A DNA stretch of 64,000 nucleotides, taken from assembly GCF_008630635.1 (NCBI RefSeq), contig NZ_CP043869.1, forward strand, positions 1,426,001 through 1,490,000. Direction: 5' to 3'. The stretch is from Neptunomonas concharum. GTDB lineage: Bacteria; Pseudomonadota; Gammaproteobacteria; Pseudomonadales; Balneatricaceae. Position numbers and translations under genes: made by a program. The notes under the pieces were generated by a model. That model saw only the letters and a program-made list of their open reading frames with translations, ran no database searches and was not told the origin of the DNA. This document shows positions 17,206 through 26,021 of this stretch, piece by piece (the first letter of the stretch is position 1; each line of letters begins with the position of its first letter).

Positions 17206-18561
17206 ATGAAGCGTAGTGTCTCTGACTTTTTAATTGCAATCGGTATTTTTGTAGCGGCTTTCTTGATCGCAGCGTTAACGGATCTTAATGAGCGTTGGTT
17301 AGCTTGGAGCCAAACTCAGGGGTTAGCGGGGGCTGAAGAGCTGCCTGTTGCTTTATCTTTCTTTTCACTGGCGTTGGGTTGGTATGCTTGGCGGCGTTGG
17401 CAAGATGCTACTAGTAGCCATCAACAATTATCAGAAACTGTTCAGCAACTTCAGGTTGAAGTAGAAGAGCGCCGTTTAGCTGAAGAACATGCTCATGTCT
17501 TGTCGGCTACCAAAAATGAGATATTAGAAAACGAATACTTACGTTCTGAAAAGCTCGAACAAGTACGTGTTATGAGCGATTTGCTAGCATCGGCCAGCAC
17601 GCTGGCAGAATTAAAAGCAATTACGGTAGATAGCTTGCAACATATCGTGCCCGATCACACTGTTTCGGTCATGTTTGCTAATCCTGAGTTCAACCTTTGG
17701 AAAAATGCGGGATCGTGGGGACCACACTCAGATCAAGTTCATCAGGAGATGCGATTAAATGATTGCTGGGTTTTGCAAAATAGCAAAATCTATAAAGATC
17801 TATCCAACACCCAAACCATGAGCTGTCCGCAGGCTAACATGACCACTATAAAAAGTGTTGCCTGTTTTCCTATTATCTGTCGGGAGCGAGCTTTTGGTGT
17901 ATTGCATATTCGTTCCGATAAACTAACAGAAAACTTGCTATCAACCGAGGACGAAAAAATGGTCATCGCCGTTTGTAACTCCATCGGATTACACTTTTAC
18001 AATGCTCAGCTAAGAGCTGAACTCAGTATGGCCTCTAACCGGGATGAACTTACAGGATTGCTGAACCGCAGAGGCTTAGGCAACACCTTAAAACGCGAAA
18101 TTAAAGCCTCAGAACTTCAGGGCTATGAAGTAACCGTGGCGATGATCGACATTGACCACTTTAAACAGTATAACGATACCTACGGTCACCAAGAGGGTGA
18201 TAAAGCGCTCAAATTTGTTGCGGAATACCTCTCTCGTCAAATTCGATCCCGTGATGTACTGGCGCGTTATGGTGGCGAGGAGTTTATTCTTATCCTACCT
18301 AATACCAGCAAAATAGAAGCGTACAAAAAGCTGAAGAAAATGATTGCCGTCATTGAAGAGCTCTCAGGTAAAAGTGATACCTGTATGCGAGTTATCACAC
18401 TCTCTGTTGGTATTGCCACAGCACCTGGTGATAGCACAGAGGAAGAGCCCCTTGTAAAATATGCGGATATGGCACTTTATGCCGCCAAAAAACATGGTAG
18501 AAACTGCGTCGTGGGTTATAAAAAGCCCTCGCCTAAGCGGACTAATACGCGCCAGATTTAA
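17206..18561 (+). CDS. GAF-GGDEF diguanylate cyclase, membrane anchored
   Basis: This 451-residue protein should make cyclic di-GMP. Two hydrophobic segments (about 6-25 and 44-62) anchor it; a coiled coil (about 75-120) leads into a GAF domain (about 125-265), then a GGDEF domain (about 275-440). The active-site loop reads RYGGEEFILILP, and the allosteric inhibitory I-site RSRD lies five residues before it, so it should be active and feedback-inhibited. DRDELTGLLNRRG-type start of the domain (NRDELTGLLNRRG) is intact. An AGGAAGG ribosome site precedes the ATG. The PilZ gene at 5.6 kb is one candidate effector in the same genome. Confidence 0.93.
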   Translation: MKRSVSDFLIAIGIFVAAFLIAALTDLNERWLAWSQTQGLAGAEELPVALSFFSLALGWYAWRRWQDATSSHQQLSETVQQLQVEVEERRLAEEHAHVLSATKNEILENEYLRSEKLEQVRVMSDLLASASTLAELKAITVDSLQHIVPDHTVSVMFANPEFNLWKNAGSWGPHSDQVHQEMRLNDCWVLQNSKIYKDLSNTQTMSCPQANMTTIKSVACFPIICRERAFGVLHIRSDKLTENLLSTEDEKMVIAVCNSIGLHFYNAQLRAELSMASNRDELTGLLNRRGLGNTLKREIKASELQGYEVTVAMIDIDHFKQYNDTYGHQEGDKALKFVAEYLSRQIRSRDVLARYGGEEFILILPNTSKIEAYKKLKKMIAVIEELSGKSDTCMRVITLSVGIATAPGDSTEEEPLVKYADMALYAAKKHGRNCVVGYKKPSPKRTNTRQI

Positions 18562-18580
18562 TTCAGTGGTCTCAAATTAG

Positions 18581-20500
18581 ATGATGCTGTATATCGCAGA
18601 AAAGCCCAGCGTTGCTCGTGCTGTGGCGGATGTTTTGCCCAAGCCTCATCAAAAAGGTGATGGTTTTATTCGGGTTGCCAATGGTGATATTGTCACTTGG
18701 TGTATAGGGCATCTGCTTGAACAGGCCGAGCCTGAAGCCTATGACCCTGAATACAAACAATGGAAGAGGGCACATCTGCCGATCATTCCCACTGAATGGA
18801 AGCAACAGGTAAAGCCCAAAACCCGCAAGCAGTTCAACACTGTGAAAAAGCTGATTAAAGAAGCAGATCTGCTGGTCAATATGGGTGACCCTGATCGCGT
18901 TGGTCAAATATTGGTTGATGAAGTGATCAATTATGCAAAGGTCAGTAAAGCTAAGCGAGAGGCAACAAAGCGCTGCTTGGTGAACGATATGAACCCTGAC
19001 GCTATCAAAAAAGCGCTCAATAGCCTTCGCCAGAACAGTGAGTTTATCCCTTTAGCCACCTCCGCACTTGCCCGAGCGAGAGCAGATTGGCTCTATGGTA
19101 TTAATATGACACGGCTCTGCACACTTCTAGGGCAGAACGCTGGTTATCAGGGTGTACTCTCTATCGGCCGGGTGCAAACACCTGTGTTAGGGCTTGTGGT
19201 ACATCGCGACCAAGAAATAGAGAACTTCGTATCCAAGCCCTTCTATGAAGTGTTTATCACCTTGCAAACGGATCAAGGCGAGACATTTGTCGCCAAATGG
19301 AAACCGAGCAGCGCCTGTGAGCCTTACATGGATGAAGAGGGCCGTGTTCTTTCTCTTAAGCTGGCTGAAAAGGTACTGCAAACTGTCACCGGTAAAGAGG
19401 GACGTGTTACGGCAGTCAAAAAAGAGAAAAAGAAGCAGCAAGCGCCATTACCTTATAATCTATCAGCATTGCAAATTGATGCCTCAAAGCGTTTTAACCT
19501 AAATGCCCAAAAAACGTTGGATGTTTGCCAGCAACTCTATGAGCGCCATAAACTTATTACTTACCCAAGGTCGGATTGCCGCTACTTGCCCAGCGGGCAC
19601 TATAACGACCGGCAGACCGTTACCGCATCCATAGCCAAAACCGCGCCAACACTGGCTAAAGCGATTGCAGAAGCAGATCTGTCCCTTAAGAGTAAAGCGT
19701 GGAATGATAGTAAAGTCAGTGCCCATCATGCCATCATTCCCACCTCCCGAGCGATGGAGGGAAGCCGCCTTTCACAGGATGAAAAAAACATCTATGAGCT
19801 GATTGCTCGGCAATACTTGATGCAGTTTTACCCACCTTTTGAATATGCAGAACACCAAATTGATAACGAAGTAGAGGGTGGGCTTTTTATCGCCAAGCAA
19901 AAATCCGTTATCGCACAAGGCTGGAAGGTACTCTTTCCTCGCTCAAGTAAGCCGGATCAGAAAGATGAATTCGCAAGTCAGGCGTTACCTGCACTGAAAG
20001 TGAGTGATTCAGTGTACTGTCAAGAGGGTAGGCTGGATGAGAAACAAACCAGCCCTCCAAAGCATTTTACGGATGCCACACTGCTGGCGGCCATGACCGG
20101 CATCGCCAGGTTTGTATCAGACCCAGAGATTAAAAAAGTGCTCAGGGATACCGATGGACTAGGCACCGAAGCCACCCGAGCAGGTATTATAGAGCTACTC
20201 TTCAAACGCCAATTTCTTACTAAAAAAGGCAAAGAGATCCACGCCACAGAAACCGGCAAAAAATTGGTTAACAGCCTACCGGCAAAGATGGTTGTCCCTG
20301 ATATGACGGCTCACTGGGAATCCCAGCTAGAAGCGATCAGCGACAAACGGATGAGCTATGGACAGTTTATGCAGCCTTTGACAGAAGGTCTTAGGGCTTT
20401 GATTGGAGAAGTCGAAATCCAGAACTTCACCGAACTTAAAGGATTAGGGAAAAAGCCTGTTTACAGGCGTAAAAAAACATCCAAAAAAGCAGCCTCTTAA
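18581..20500 (+). CDS. topB: DNA topoisomerase III
   Basis: Type IA topoisomerase that decatenates DNA and works with RecQ-type helicases. The 639-residue protein has the TOPRIM start MLYIAEKPSVARAV with the catalytic Glu, the DPDRVGQ acidic motif (18.9 kb), SIGRVQTPVLGLVV, and the active tyrosine in LITYPRSDCRYLP near residue 328, followed by HHAIIPT. Two ATGs in tandem open the gene; I list the first. The C-terminus is short and basic, without zinc ribbons, as in E. coli TopB. topA is also in this window. Confidence 0.95.
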   Translation: MMLYIAEKPSVARAVADVLPKPHQKGDGFIRVANGDIVTWCIGHLLEQAEPEAYDPEYKQWKRAHLPIIPTEWKQQVKPKTRKQFNTVKKLIKEADLLVNMGDPDRVGQILVDEVINYAKVSKAKREATKRCLVNDMNPDAIKKALNSLRQNSEFIPLATSALARARADWLYGINMTRLCTLLGQNAGYQGVLSIGRVQTPVLGLVVHRDQEIENFVSKPFYEVFITLQTDQGETFVAKWKPSSACEPYMDEEGRVLSLKLAEKVLQTVTGKEGRVTAVKKEKKKQQAPLPYNLSALQIDASKRFNLNAQKTLDVCQQLYERHKLITYPRSDCRYLPSGHYNDRQTVTASIAKTAPTLAKAIAEADLSLKSKAWNDSKVSAHHAIIPTSRAMEGSRLSQDEKNIYELIARQYLMQFYPPFEYAEHQIDNEVEGGLFIAKQKSVIAQGWKVLFPRSSKPDQKDEFASQALPALKVSDSVYCQEGRLDEKQTSPPKHFTDATLLAAMTGIARFVSDPEIKKVLRDTDGLGTEATRAGIIELLFKRQFLTKKGKEIHATETGKKLVNSLPAKMVVPDMTAHWESQLEAISDKRMSYGQFMQPLTEGLRALIGEVEIQNFTELKGLGKKPVYRRKKTSKKAAS

Positions 20501-20606
20501 GGCATTTTCGCAGCATTAATGTCATTTTTGCGTAGTAATCTAATCTTTTCTACTAAACGTTTAACAGTGGATTTTCCAGCTAAAGAGAGTGTCGGGGATT
20601 AGATCT

Positions 20607-22442
20607 ATGGTTCATTTAAAACAGGTAGGCACGGTTGCGTTGTTGGCGGCAGCGGTTGCGTTAGCAGGCTGTAACGGTAACTCTAAGAGTGAAAAAGAGG
20701 GCGCTGCGCTGGCGCTAAAAATTCTGCATATTAATGATCACCATTCCCACCTTACCAGTAATGGTGGCAGTTTGATGCTGGCGGGTGAGGATACGGATGT
20801 GCAGATGGGCGGCTTTGCTAAAGTGACTCAAAAGTTTAATGAGCTTTCCAGTGGACAGCCTCATGTGCTTAAGCTTCATGCGGGTGATGCCATCACGGGG
20901 GATCTGTATTACACCCTGTTTAAAGGGCAGGCGGATGCGGATTTGATGAATCAGGTCTGTTTTGATGCGTTCGCATTGGGTAATCATGAGTTTGACGATG
21001 GTGATGCGGGGCTGAAAAACTTCCTAGATCACCTTAACAGCGGCCAGTGTACAACAGATGTACTTGCTGCGAATGTGGTGCCTGAGTTAGGTGTTTCTCC
21101 TTTGGCGCTGAATTCACCAACGGATTATATTAAGCCCTTTGTCGTCAAAACGTTTGGTGAGGCGCGTGTCGGTATCATCGGTATTGATATTGCCAACAAA
21201 ACCAAGAACTCCTCCAGCCCGGATGCATCGACTCAATTTTTAGATGAAACCGCAACTGCGCAGAAATATATTGATGAGCTTAAAGCAGACGGCATTACCA
21301 AGATTATCCTGATGACCCATTATCAGTATAAAAATGACCAGGCCTTGGCTCAAAACCTGACCGATGTCGATGTGATTGTAGGCGGTGATTCCCACACCTT
21401 GCTGGGCGATCAATTTAATGCACTTGGCCTGAATGCCGCTGGGCCTTACCCGACACAGCTCACTAATAAAGATGGCGACCCTGTCTGTGTGGTGCAGGCA
21501 TGGCAATACTCCAATGTAGTGGGTGAGCTGGATGTTAACTTTAGCAGCGAGGGTAAGGTAGAAAGCTGCGCGGGTACACCGCACTTGTTGCTATCCGATA
21601 CCTTTGAGCGTAATGATGCGGAGCTTGCAGGTGCTGAGCGCCAAGGCGTGCTGGATGCCATTGCTGCTAATAGTGTACTTTCGGTGGTTGAAGATGACCC
21701 AACAGCAGCAGCGGTGCTGGCGGGTTACTCCGTACAGGTTGATCAACTTAAGCAAGCGGTGATCGGTTCAAGTACCGATGATCTGTGCCTTGAACGAATC
21801 CCAGGGCAGGGTAAAAGCTCGCTTTGTGATGTGACAGCCACCCAGTCTAATGGTAGTGATATTACCAATATTGTGGCTAAGGCGTTCCGTGATATGAGCT
21901 TAACCTCTGATATTGCTATCCAAAACGGCGGTGGTGTACGCGTGGATCTTGCACAAGGGGATATCACGGTAGGGGATGCCTATACGTTGCTACCGTTTGC
22001 CAATACGTTGGTGGAGCTGACAATGACGGGGCAGGATATTATCAATGTGTTGGAAGATGCCTTTGATTATGCAATCTCGCCAGATGGGTCGTCAGGAGCC
22101 TTCCCTTATGCTTCGGGGTTACGCTGGACGTTGGATCGCTCACAGGTAAAAGGCAGCCGCTTTAGCAATCTGGAAGTGATGCGTAAAGGCAGCGATACTT
22201 GGGAAGCACTAAGCCCTGCGGCGACCTATAAAGTGGTAACGAACAATTACATTGCAGGTGGCCGGGACGGTTATCTGACATTTGGTGTTATTGCGCAGGA
22301 TGAAAGCCGTATCGTAGATACCTTCTTGGATTACGCGCAGTCGTTTGTCGATTACGTAAAACGTGAAGGCACCATCGGTAAATTGCCGCTAAGCGAATAC
22401 AGCACACAAGCATATTACGATGAAAATGGCGTATTGCAATAA
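20607..22442 (+). CDS. 5'-nucleotidase / UDP-sugar hydrolase family lipoprotein
   Basis: A 611-residue two-domain enzyme of the UshA/NadN type that dephosphorylates extracellular nucleotides. A signal peptide ends in a lipobox (ALAGC, Cys about 23 counted from the ATG at 20607), so it is a lipoprotein. The metallophosphatase domain shows ILHINDHHSHL, GDAITGDLYY, ALGNHEFDDG and VIVGGDSHTLL metal-site motifs; the C-terminal nucleotidase domain shows SDIAIQNGGGVRVDL and ALSPAATYKVVTNNYIAGGRDGY. A GTG six codons upstream is an alternative start but the ATG gives the normal signal peptide. Likely a phosphate or nucleoside scavenging enzyme. Confidence 0.93.
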   Translation: MVHLKQVGTVALLAAAVALAGCNGNSKSEKEGAALALKILHINDHHSHLTSNGGSLMLAGEDTDVQMGGFAKVTQKFNELSSGQPHVLKLHAGDAITGDLYYTLFKGQADADLMNQVCFDAFALGNHEFDDGDAGLKNFLDHLNSGQCTTDVLAANVVPELGVSPLALNSPTDYIKPFVVKTFGEARVGIIGIDIANKTKNSSSPDASTQFLDETATAQKYIDELKADGITKIILMTHYQYKNDQALAQNLTDVDVIVGGDSHTLLGDQFNALGLNAAGPYPTQLTNKDGDPVCVVQAWQYSNVVGELDVNFSSEGKVESCAGTPHLLLSDTFERNDAELAGAERQGVLDAIAANSVLSVVEDDPTAAAVLAGYSVQVDQLKQAVIGSSTDDLCLERIPGQGKSSLCDVTATQSNGSDITNIVAKAFRDMSLTSDIAIQNGGGVRVDLAQGDITVGDAYTLLPFANTLVELTMTGQDIINVLEDAFDYAISPDGSSGAFPYASGLRWTLDRSQVKGSRFSNLEVMRKGSDTWEALSPAATYKVVTNNYIAGGRDGYLTFGVIAQDESRIVDTFLDYAQSFVDYVKREGTIGKLPLSEYSTQAYYDENGVLQ

Positions 22443-22480
22443 TACGCCCTACTTACCTTTATGCCTCAGATCAGCTTGCG

Positions 22481-23389
22481 TTAGCGGGCTGATCGCTTAT
22501 CAATTACAACTGCATTATGGGCATGAAGGCTTTCCTGATGCTCTACTTTGAGTTGATAGTCATCAACGAACGACATCTTTTCTAAACAACCTTTTAAGCG
22601 ACGAGCAGCGTCTTCGCAAAACATAAGGTTGGTGGCATTGAGTCGCGCAAACTCTTGCTCATCACTGCGTTTCACTGCGGTTTGTACGGGGGTGCCGATT
22701 GCTTTTTCAAATTGAAAAATCAACTCAGCTAAATCAGGCCAGTTATGATCGCCTATGACCATGTTAATGTAAGCGTAAGAGCGTTGGCTATGAGGTGTGG
22801 CAACTGATCCAGCGTCTGATTGCAACCATTGTAAAAGCTCTTTTTTATCAATGGCTAATGAGGGGAACTTGATATCAATTTCGTTGGCATATAATTGGCG
22901 AGCCAATGAAGCTGAGCAAGGGCATGTACTGGAATAGGGAAGGGTTATTTCCATTGCATAACTGTGTTTGTTGGCTCGTGATTCACCCGCAATGGTAACG
23001 TCATAAGTCTGGTAGCCGGTTTCATAACTGAGCAGTGATGGTTTTTTTAAGAGTAACCCAAAGGTTAATTGAAGCTTGGCATTATTGCTTGTGCCTGCTT
23101 GTGAGCGGACGGCCTCATTCAGTAAATCGTCCAGCGTGGCTTTATTGCATTTGCGTATCGCCAGTTGATTCACAATCGCATGCAAACGGGACATGTGTAT
23201 ACCTTTAGCTGCAGGATCATCAAGGCTGACATAGATACTAGCTTTGGCGGCCAGATTTTGTGCTTGCCCATGTTGCAGAGGCAGGATAAGTGGCACCGCA
23301 ATCTGCTCCATGCCTACCCATTGCAGTGCAAACGCGTTATCGGTGAGCTGTGTTGTCGCTATATCGGGAAGCGTATTGTGTTGAAACAT
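22481..23389 (-). CDS. folE2: GTP cyclohydrolase IB (FolE2), zinc-independent type
   Basis: FolE2 (GTP cyclohydrolase IB, COG1469) makes dihydroneopterin triphosphate for folate with relaxed metal needs, replacing zinc-dependent FolE under zinc limitation. The 302-residue protein shows the family features VGMEQIAVPL, MSRLHAIVNQLA, CPCSASLARQLYA with catalytic cysteine, and the ATPHSQRSYAYI block. It is the last gene of a minus-strand operon (DUF1826, hisI2, pyrC2, folE2) behind a Zur-like operator. The zinc-type folE is at 39.5 kb, which fits the paralog-swap model. A hairpin (GATCAGC/GCTGATC) overlaps its end. Confidence 0.94.
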   Translation of the reverse strand: MFQHNTLPDIATTQLTDNAFALQWVGMEQIAVPLILPLQHGQAQNLAAKASIYVSLDDPAAKGIHMSRLHAIVNQLAIRKCNKATLDDLLNEAVRSQAGTSNNAKLQLTFGLLLKKPSLLSYETGYQTYDVTIAGESRANKHSYAMEITLPYSSTCPCSASLARQLYANEIDIKFPSLAIDKKELLQWLQSDAGSVATPHSQRSYAYINMVIGDHNWPDLAELIFQFEKAIGTPVQTAVKRSDEQEFARLNATNLMFCEDAARRLKGCLEKMSFVDDYQLKVEHQESLHAHNAVVIDKRSAR

Positions 23390-23400
23390 GGTATTCCTGA

Positions 23401-24735
23401 TTATCGATTAAATATGAGTGGTTGCGCAGGGCTTGGGCGTGTCGAAACCTGCTGGCCGTTGTAAACCTGTTGTCCATTCACCCAGGTCGCTACGATTTTT
23501 GAACGGAAGGTATGGCCATCAAATGGAGTCCAACCACAGAGATATAAGCTGTTTTGATGAGTAGCGATGGTGGGAGATGCCCTATCGATTAAAACCAAAT
23601 CTGCGTAGTAGCCTTCGCGGATAAAGCCGCGATCTTGAATGGCATATCGCGTAGCGGGGTTATGGGCGGTTTTCTCGACGACTTGGGGGAGTGTCATACG
23701 TCCCTGTGCTACATGATCCATTAAGGTTAAGAGCGCGTGTTGAACCAACGGTAACCCCGCCGGAGCTTGATCATAAACATGCTGCTTTTCGGCAAAGGTG
23801 TGGGGTGCGTGGTCAGTGGCAATAATATCGATTTTCCCTGTCTGCAAGGCTTGTATTAGAGCGTCTCTATCTTGCTTGCTTTTGATCGATGGATTGCACT
23901 TGAGTAAATTACCCAAGCGGGGGTAGTCATCTTCCGTAAACCATAAGTGGTGCACGCAGGCCTCTGCGGTAATCTTTTTACTTGCCACAGAGCCTGCATC
24001 AAACAGACTGAGCTCTTTTTCGCTGGTGATATGCAGTACATGGAGTTGGCTATCATACTGCTTGGCAAGATTGACAGCGTAAGAGGAGGATGCAAAACAG
24101 GCTTCTGTGTCCCGTAGTTTTGGATGGTCTTCAATAGTGAGTTCGGACTTGGATTGAAGTAATGCTTGGCGGTTATGTGCAATCACGGGGCCGCTTTCGC
24201 AGTGGGTGACAATTAAGGTCGGCGATTCTCGAAAGATAGCCTCAAGCGCTGTCGGGTTTTCTACCAATAGGTCCCCTGTTGAGGCACCCATAAAGACTTT
24301 GACACCGCAGTGCTTGCTTGGATCAAGGCGCTTTATCTGCTCTATATTATCTTCGGTGGCACCTAAATAAAATGCGTAATTAGCGAGTGAGCTTGCGGAT
24401 GCAATAGCGTACTTCTGTGCTAAAGCCTCAAGGGTTGTGGTAGAAGGGTTAACATTGGGCATCTCCATATAACTGGTAATGCCGCCTGCAACTGCAGCGC
24501 TGGATTCGCTGGCAATGGTGCCTTTATGAGTTAGACCCGGCTCTCGAAAATGAACTTGATCATCAATCATGCCAGGTAGCAGATACGCGCCTTTGGCATC
24601 TATAACCTGTTCGTTAGGGTGGGCAGCAATGTCTGTACAGATGGTTTCTATACGTTGGTTCCGAATACGAAGGTCAGACGCCATTACCTTGCCGTCATTA
24701 ACGATGTTTGCGTTTTTAATCAGAGTCGATGGCAT
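23401..24735 (-). CDS. pyrC2: Dihydroorotase paralog (PyrC2 type)
   Basis: A 444-residue amidohydrolase of the dihydroorotase family. Motifs in order: PGMIDDQVHFREPGLTHKG, the lysine that would be carboxylated in GVKVFMGAST, THCES, LHVLHITSEKE and ATDHAPHT. The first metal motif reads D-D-Q-V-H where ordinary dihydroorotases have HxH, so one metal-binding histidine is replaced by glutamine; this is typical of the pyrC2 paralogs in zinc-starvation operons. I chose ATG 24735 (MPSTLIKN) with an AGAAG site over an ATG six codons earlier. Between hisI2 and folE2 in the same operon. Activity with reduced zinc need is inferred. Confidence 0.92.
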   Translation of the reverse strand: MPSTLIKNANIVNDGKVMASDLRIRNQRIETICTDIAAHPNEQVIDAKGAYLLPGMIDDQVHFREPGLTHKGTIASESSAAVAGGITSYMEMPNVNPSTTTLEALAQKYAIASASSLANYAFYLGATEDNIEQIKRLDPSKHCGVKVFMGASTGDLLVENPTALEAIFRESPTLIVTHCESGPVIAHNRQALLQSKSELTIEDHPKLRDTEACFASSSYAVNLAKQYDSQLHVLHITSEKELSLFDAGSVASKKITAEACVHHLWFTEDDYPRLGNLLKCNPSIKSKQDRDALIQALQTGKIDIIATDHAPHTFAEKQHVYDQAPAGLPLVQHALLTLMDHVAQGRMTLPQVVEKTAHNPATRYAIQDRGFIREGYYADLVLIDRASPTIATHQNSLYLCGWTPFDGHTFRSKIVATWVNGQQVYNGQQVSTRPSPAQPLIFNR

Positions 24736-24764
24736 AGAGTGCACTTCTTTCATGGTCCAGTGAG

Positions 24765-25208
24765 TTATTGTTCAGTGGCTGTTTTTTCAGTAAAAATAGG
24801 TGTGCACAACTGCACTTGGCTTGATTGGTTATCGGCCTGTAAATAGAAGCAGCTCAACCGGCCGGTATGACAAGCTGGGCCTTGTTGCTCTACCAGACAT
24901 AAAATGGCGTCGCCATCGCAGTCAAAGCGCATACTTTTTAACTGTTGAGTGTGGCCGCTGGTTTCGCCTTTCATCCAGAACGCTTGTCTGCTTCGGGACC
25001 AGTAAGTCATTTTTTGAGAAGATAGGGTTTTCTCGATAGCGGCTTTATTCATCCAGGCTTGCATCAGCACTTCGCCCGTTTGATAGCATTGAGTGATAAC
25101 GGGAATCAGCCCATCTGAATTAAAACTCAGGTGCTTTATGCACATCGATAAATCCAAGCGGTCTCGCTCTGTTAAGCTTTCACACTGGATAAAAAATGTT
25201 TTAGTCAT
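24765..25208 (-). CDS. hisI2: Phosphoribosyl-AMP cyclohydrolase paralog (HisI2)
   Basis: This 147-residue protein is the HisI domain alone, without HisE, and catalyses the third step of histidine synthesis. Key motifs: MQAWMNKAAIEKTL, TYWSRSRQAFWMKGETSGHTQ and the metal region FDCDGDAILCLVEQQGPACHTGRLSCFY. The Asp residues for magnesium and the cysteines that bind zinc in HisI are retained, so it does not look zinc-free in sequence. It is not in a his operon; it overlaps the DUF1826 stop by eight bases and belongs to the Zur-type operon, as hisI2 does in Pseudomonas. Confidence 0.92.
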   Translation of the reverse strand: MTKTFFIQCESLTERDRLDLSMCIKHLSFNSDGLIPVITQCYQTGEVLMQAWMNKAAIEKTLSSQKMTYWSRSRQAFWMKGETSGHTQQLKSMRFDCDGDAILCLVEQQGPACHTGRLSCFYLQADNQSSQVQLCTPIFTEKTATEQ

Positions 25209-25908
25209 CGATAAAGTCCAGTGTCAGTAGTAAGCGTTTTTCACCTGTAGGTACAGGAGGCGAGCGGTGTACGACCCCTGCGCCTTCATTGCCAGACCAG
25301 TTTTCACCTTTTAATAAAGCAACATCGCCTAAGCTCAGGCGTTGGATATGGTGGGTGCCATTAACAAGCCCAGATTGCTCATCTGGTTTCCCTTGGTGGC
25401 CTGCGCCAAGTTTGGAGCGGTCGACCACTTCGTGAGGTAACCACTCGGTAGCGACGCCTTGATAGGTTGTGACTAAACGGCATGGAACACGGTCAACATG
25501 AAACCGCGGGCACATGGCCATATCCAGTTTTGTGAGCCTTAAGCCAGCGCGCTTTAGGTCGAATAAGCAACAAAACATATCAACAAGCAGGGCAATATCC
25601 TCTCCTAATGTAACAACGCTATCGTTAGGGCCGAAGGTTTTGCAAAGCGTCTCGATGGTGTTGTGAGGCGTGACGGCCAAGATGCCTTGTCGTGCCTTGT
25701 TAATATCCATAAAGTCTGTCACAGCGCCTTTTAGCTCGTCTGACAGGCTTCGTTGCCATATGGCAAGATACGTGTCGTCTCGATAGATATCGGTGAAGAT
25801 GTCTGGGTGGTGTGCGCTTGCTGAGCGTCGAGGTAGCGCACAGGGCGACAGATTAGCTACTGCTTGGTAGTTATTTGGTTGAATCATAAGGAGAAAGGCC
25901 TCTCGCAT
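25201..25908 (-). CDS. DUF1826 protein of the zinc-starvation operon
   Basis: A DUF1826 family protein (235 residues), of unknown biochemical function. Recognisable blocks are IWQRSLSDELKGAVTDFM, the CPRFHVDRVPCRLVTTYQG segment with conserved His, Asp and Cys, EWLPHEVVDRSKLG, and ALLKGENWSGNEGAGVVHRSPPVP. The His/Asp pattern followed by a distant HRSPP resembles a double-stranded beta-helix oxygenase-type metal site, but that is only an impression. First gene of the operon; the start is either 25908 or the ATG at 25887, neither with a strong ribosome site. DUF1826 with hisI2, folE2 and pyrC2 is a known Zur-regulated set in Pseudomonas. Confidence 0.87.
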   Translation of the reverse strand: MREAFLLMIQPNNYQAVANLSPCALPRRSASAHHPDIFTDIYRDDTYLAIWQRSLSDELKGAVTDFMDINKARQGILAVTPHNTIETLCKTFGPNDSVVTLGEDIALLVDMFCCLFDLKRAGLRLTKLDMAMCPRFHVDRVPCRLVTTYQGVATEWLPHEVVDRSKLGAGHQGKPDEQSGLVNGTHHIQRLSLGDVALLKGENWSGNEGAGVVHRSPPVPTGEKRLLLTLDFIDD

Positions 25909-25942
25909 TTATTTACAAAGAGTCGGTCCATAGGGGTAATTA

Positions 25943-25966
25943 AATGTTATGTTACAACATAACATT
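25943..25966 (-). promoter_or_regulatory. Zur-like operator upstream of the DUF1826-hisI2-pyrC2-folE2 operon
   Basis: A perfect 11-2-11 palindrome: arms AATGTTATGTT and AACATAACATT around AC. The TGTTAY..RTAACA character matches Zur boxes of gammaproteobacteria, and the downstream genes are a standard zinc-limitation set. On the minus strand a possible promoter, TTGCTC - 17 bases - TAACAT, overlaps it, so binding would block transcription. Confidence 0.78.
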
Positions 25967-26021
25967 ATTGGGAGCAAAGTTACCCTCTGAAAACAAGCAA
26001 GGCCTGTGTGCTTTGTTACAT

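Noticed and set aside
25943-25966. Ten bases identical to the core of the E. coli Ter site (ATGTTGTAAC, minus strand)
   Set aside because: The site is a perfect palindrome in front of a zinc operon; Ter sites are asymmetric and the flanking Ter bases do not match well. The Zur explanation is better, though binding by the Tus-family protein is not excluded.
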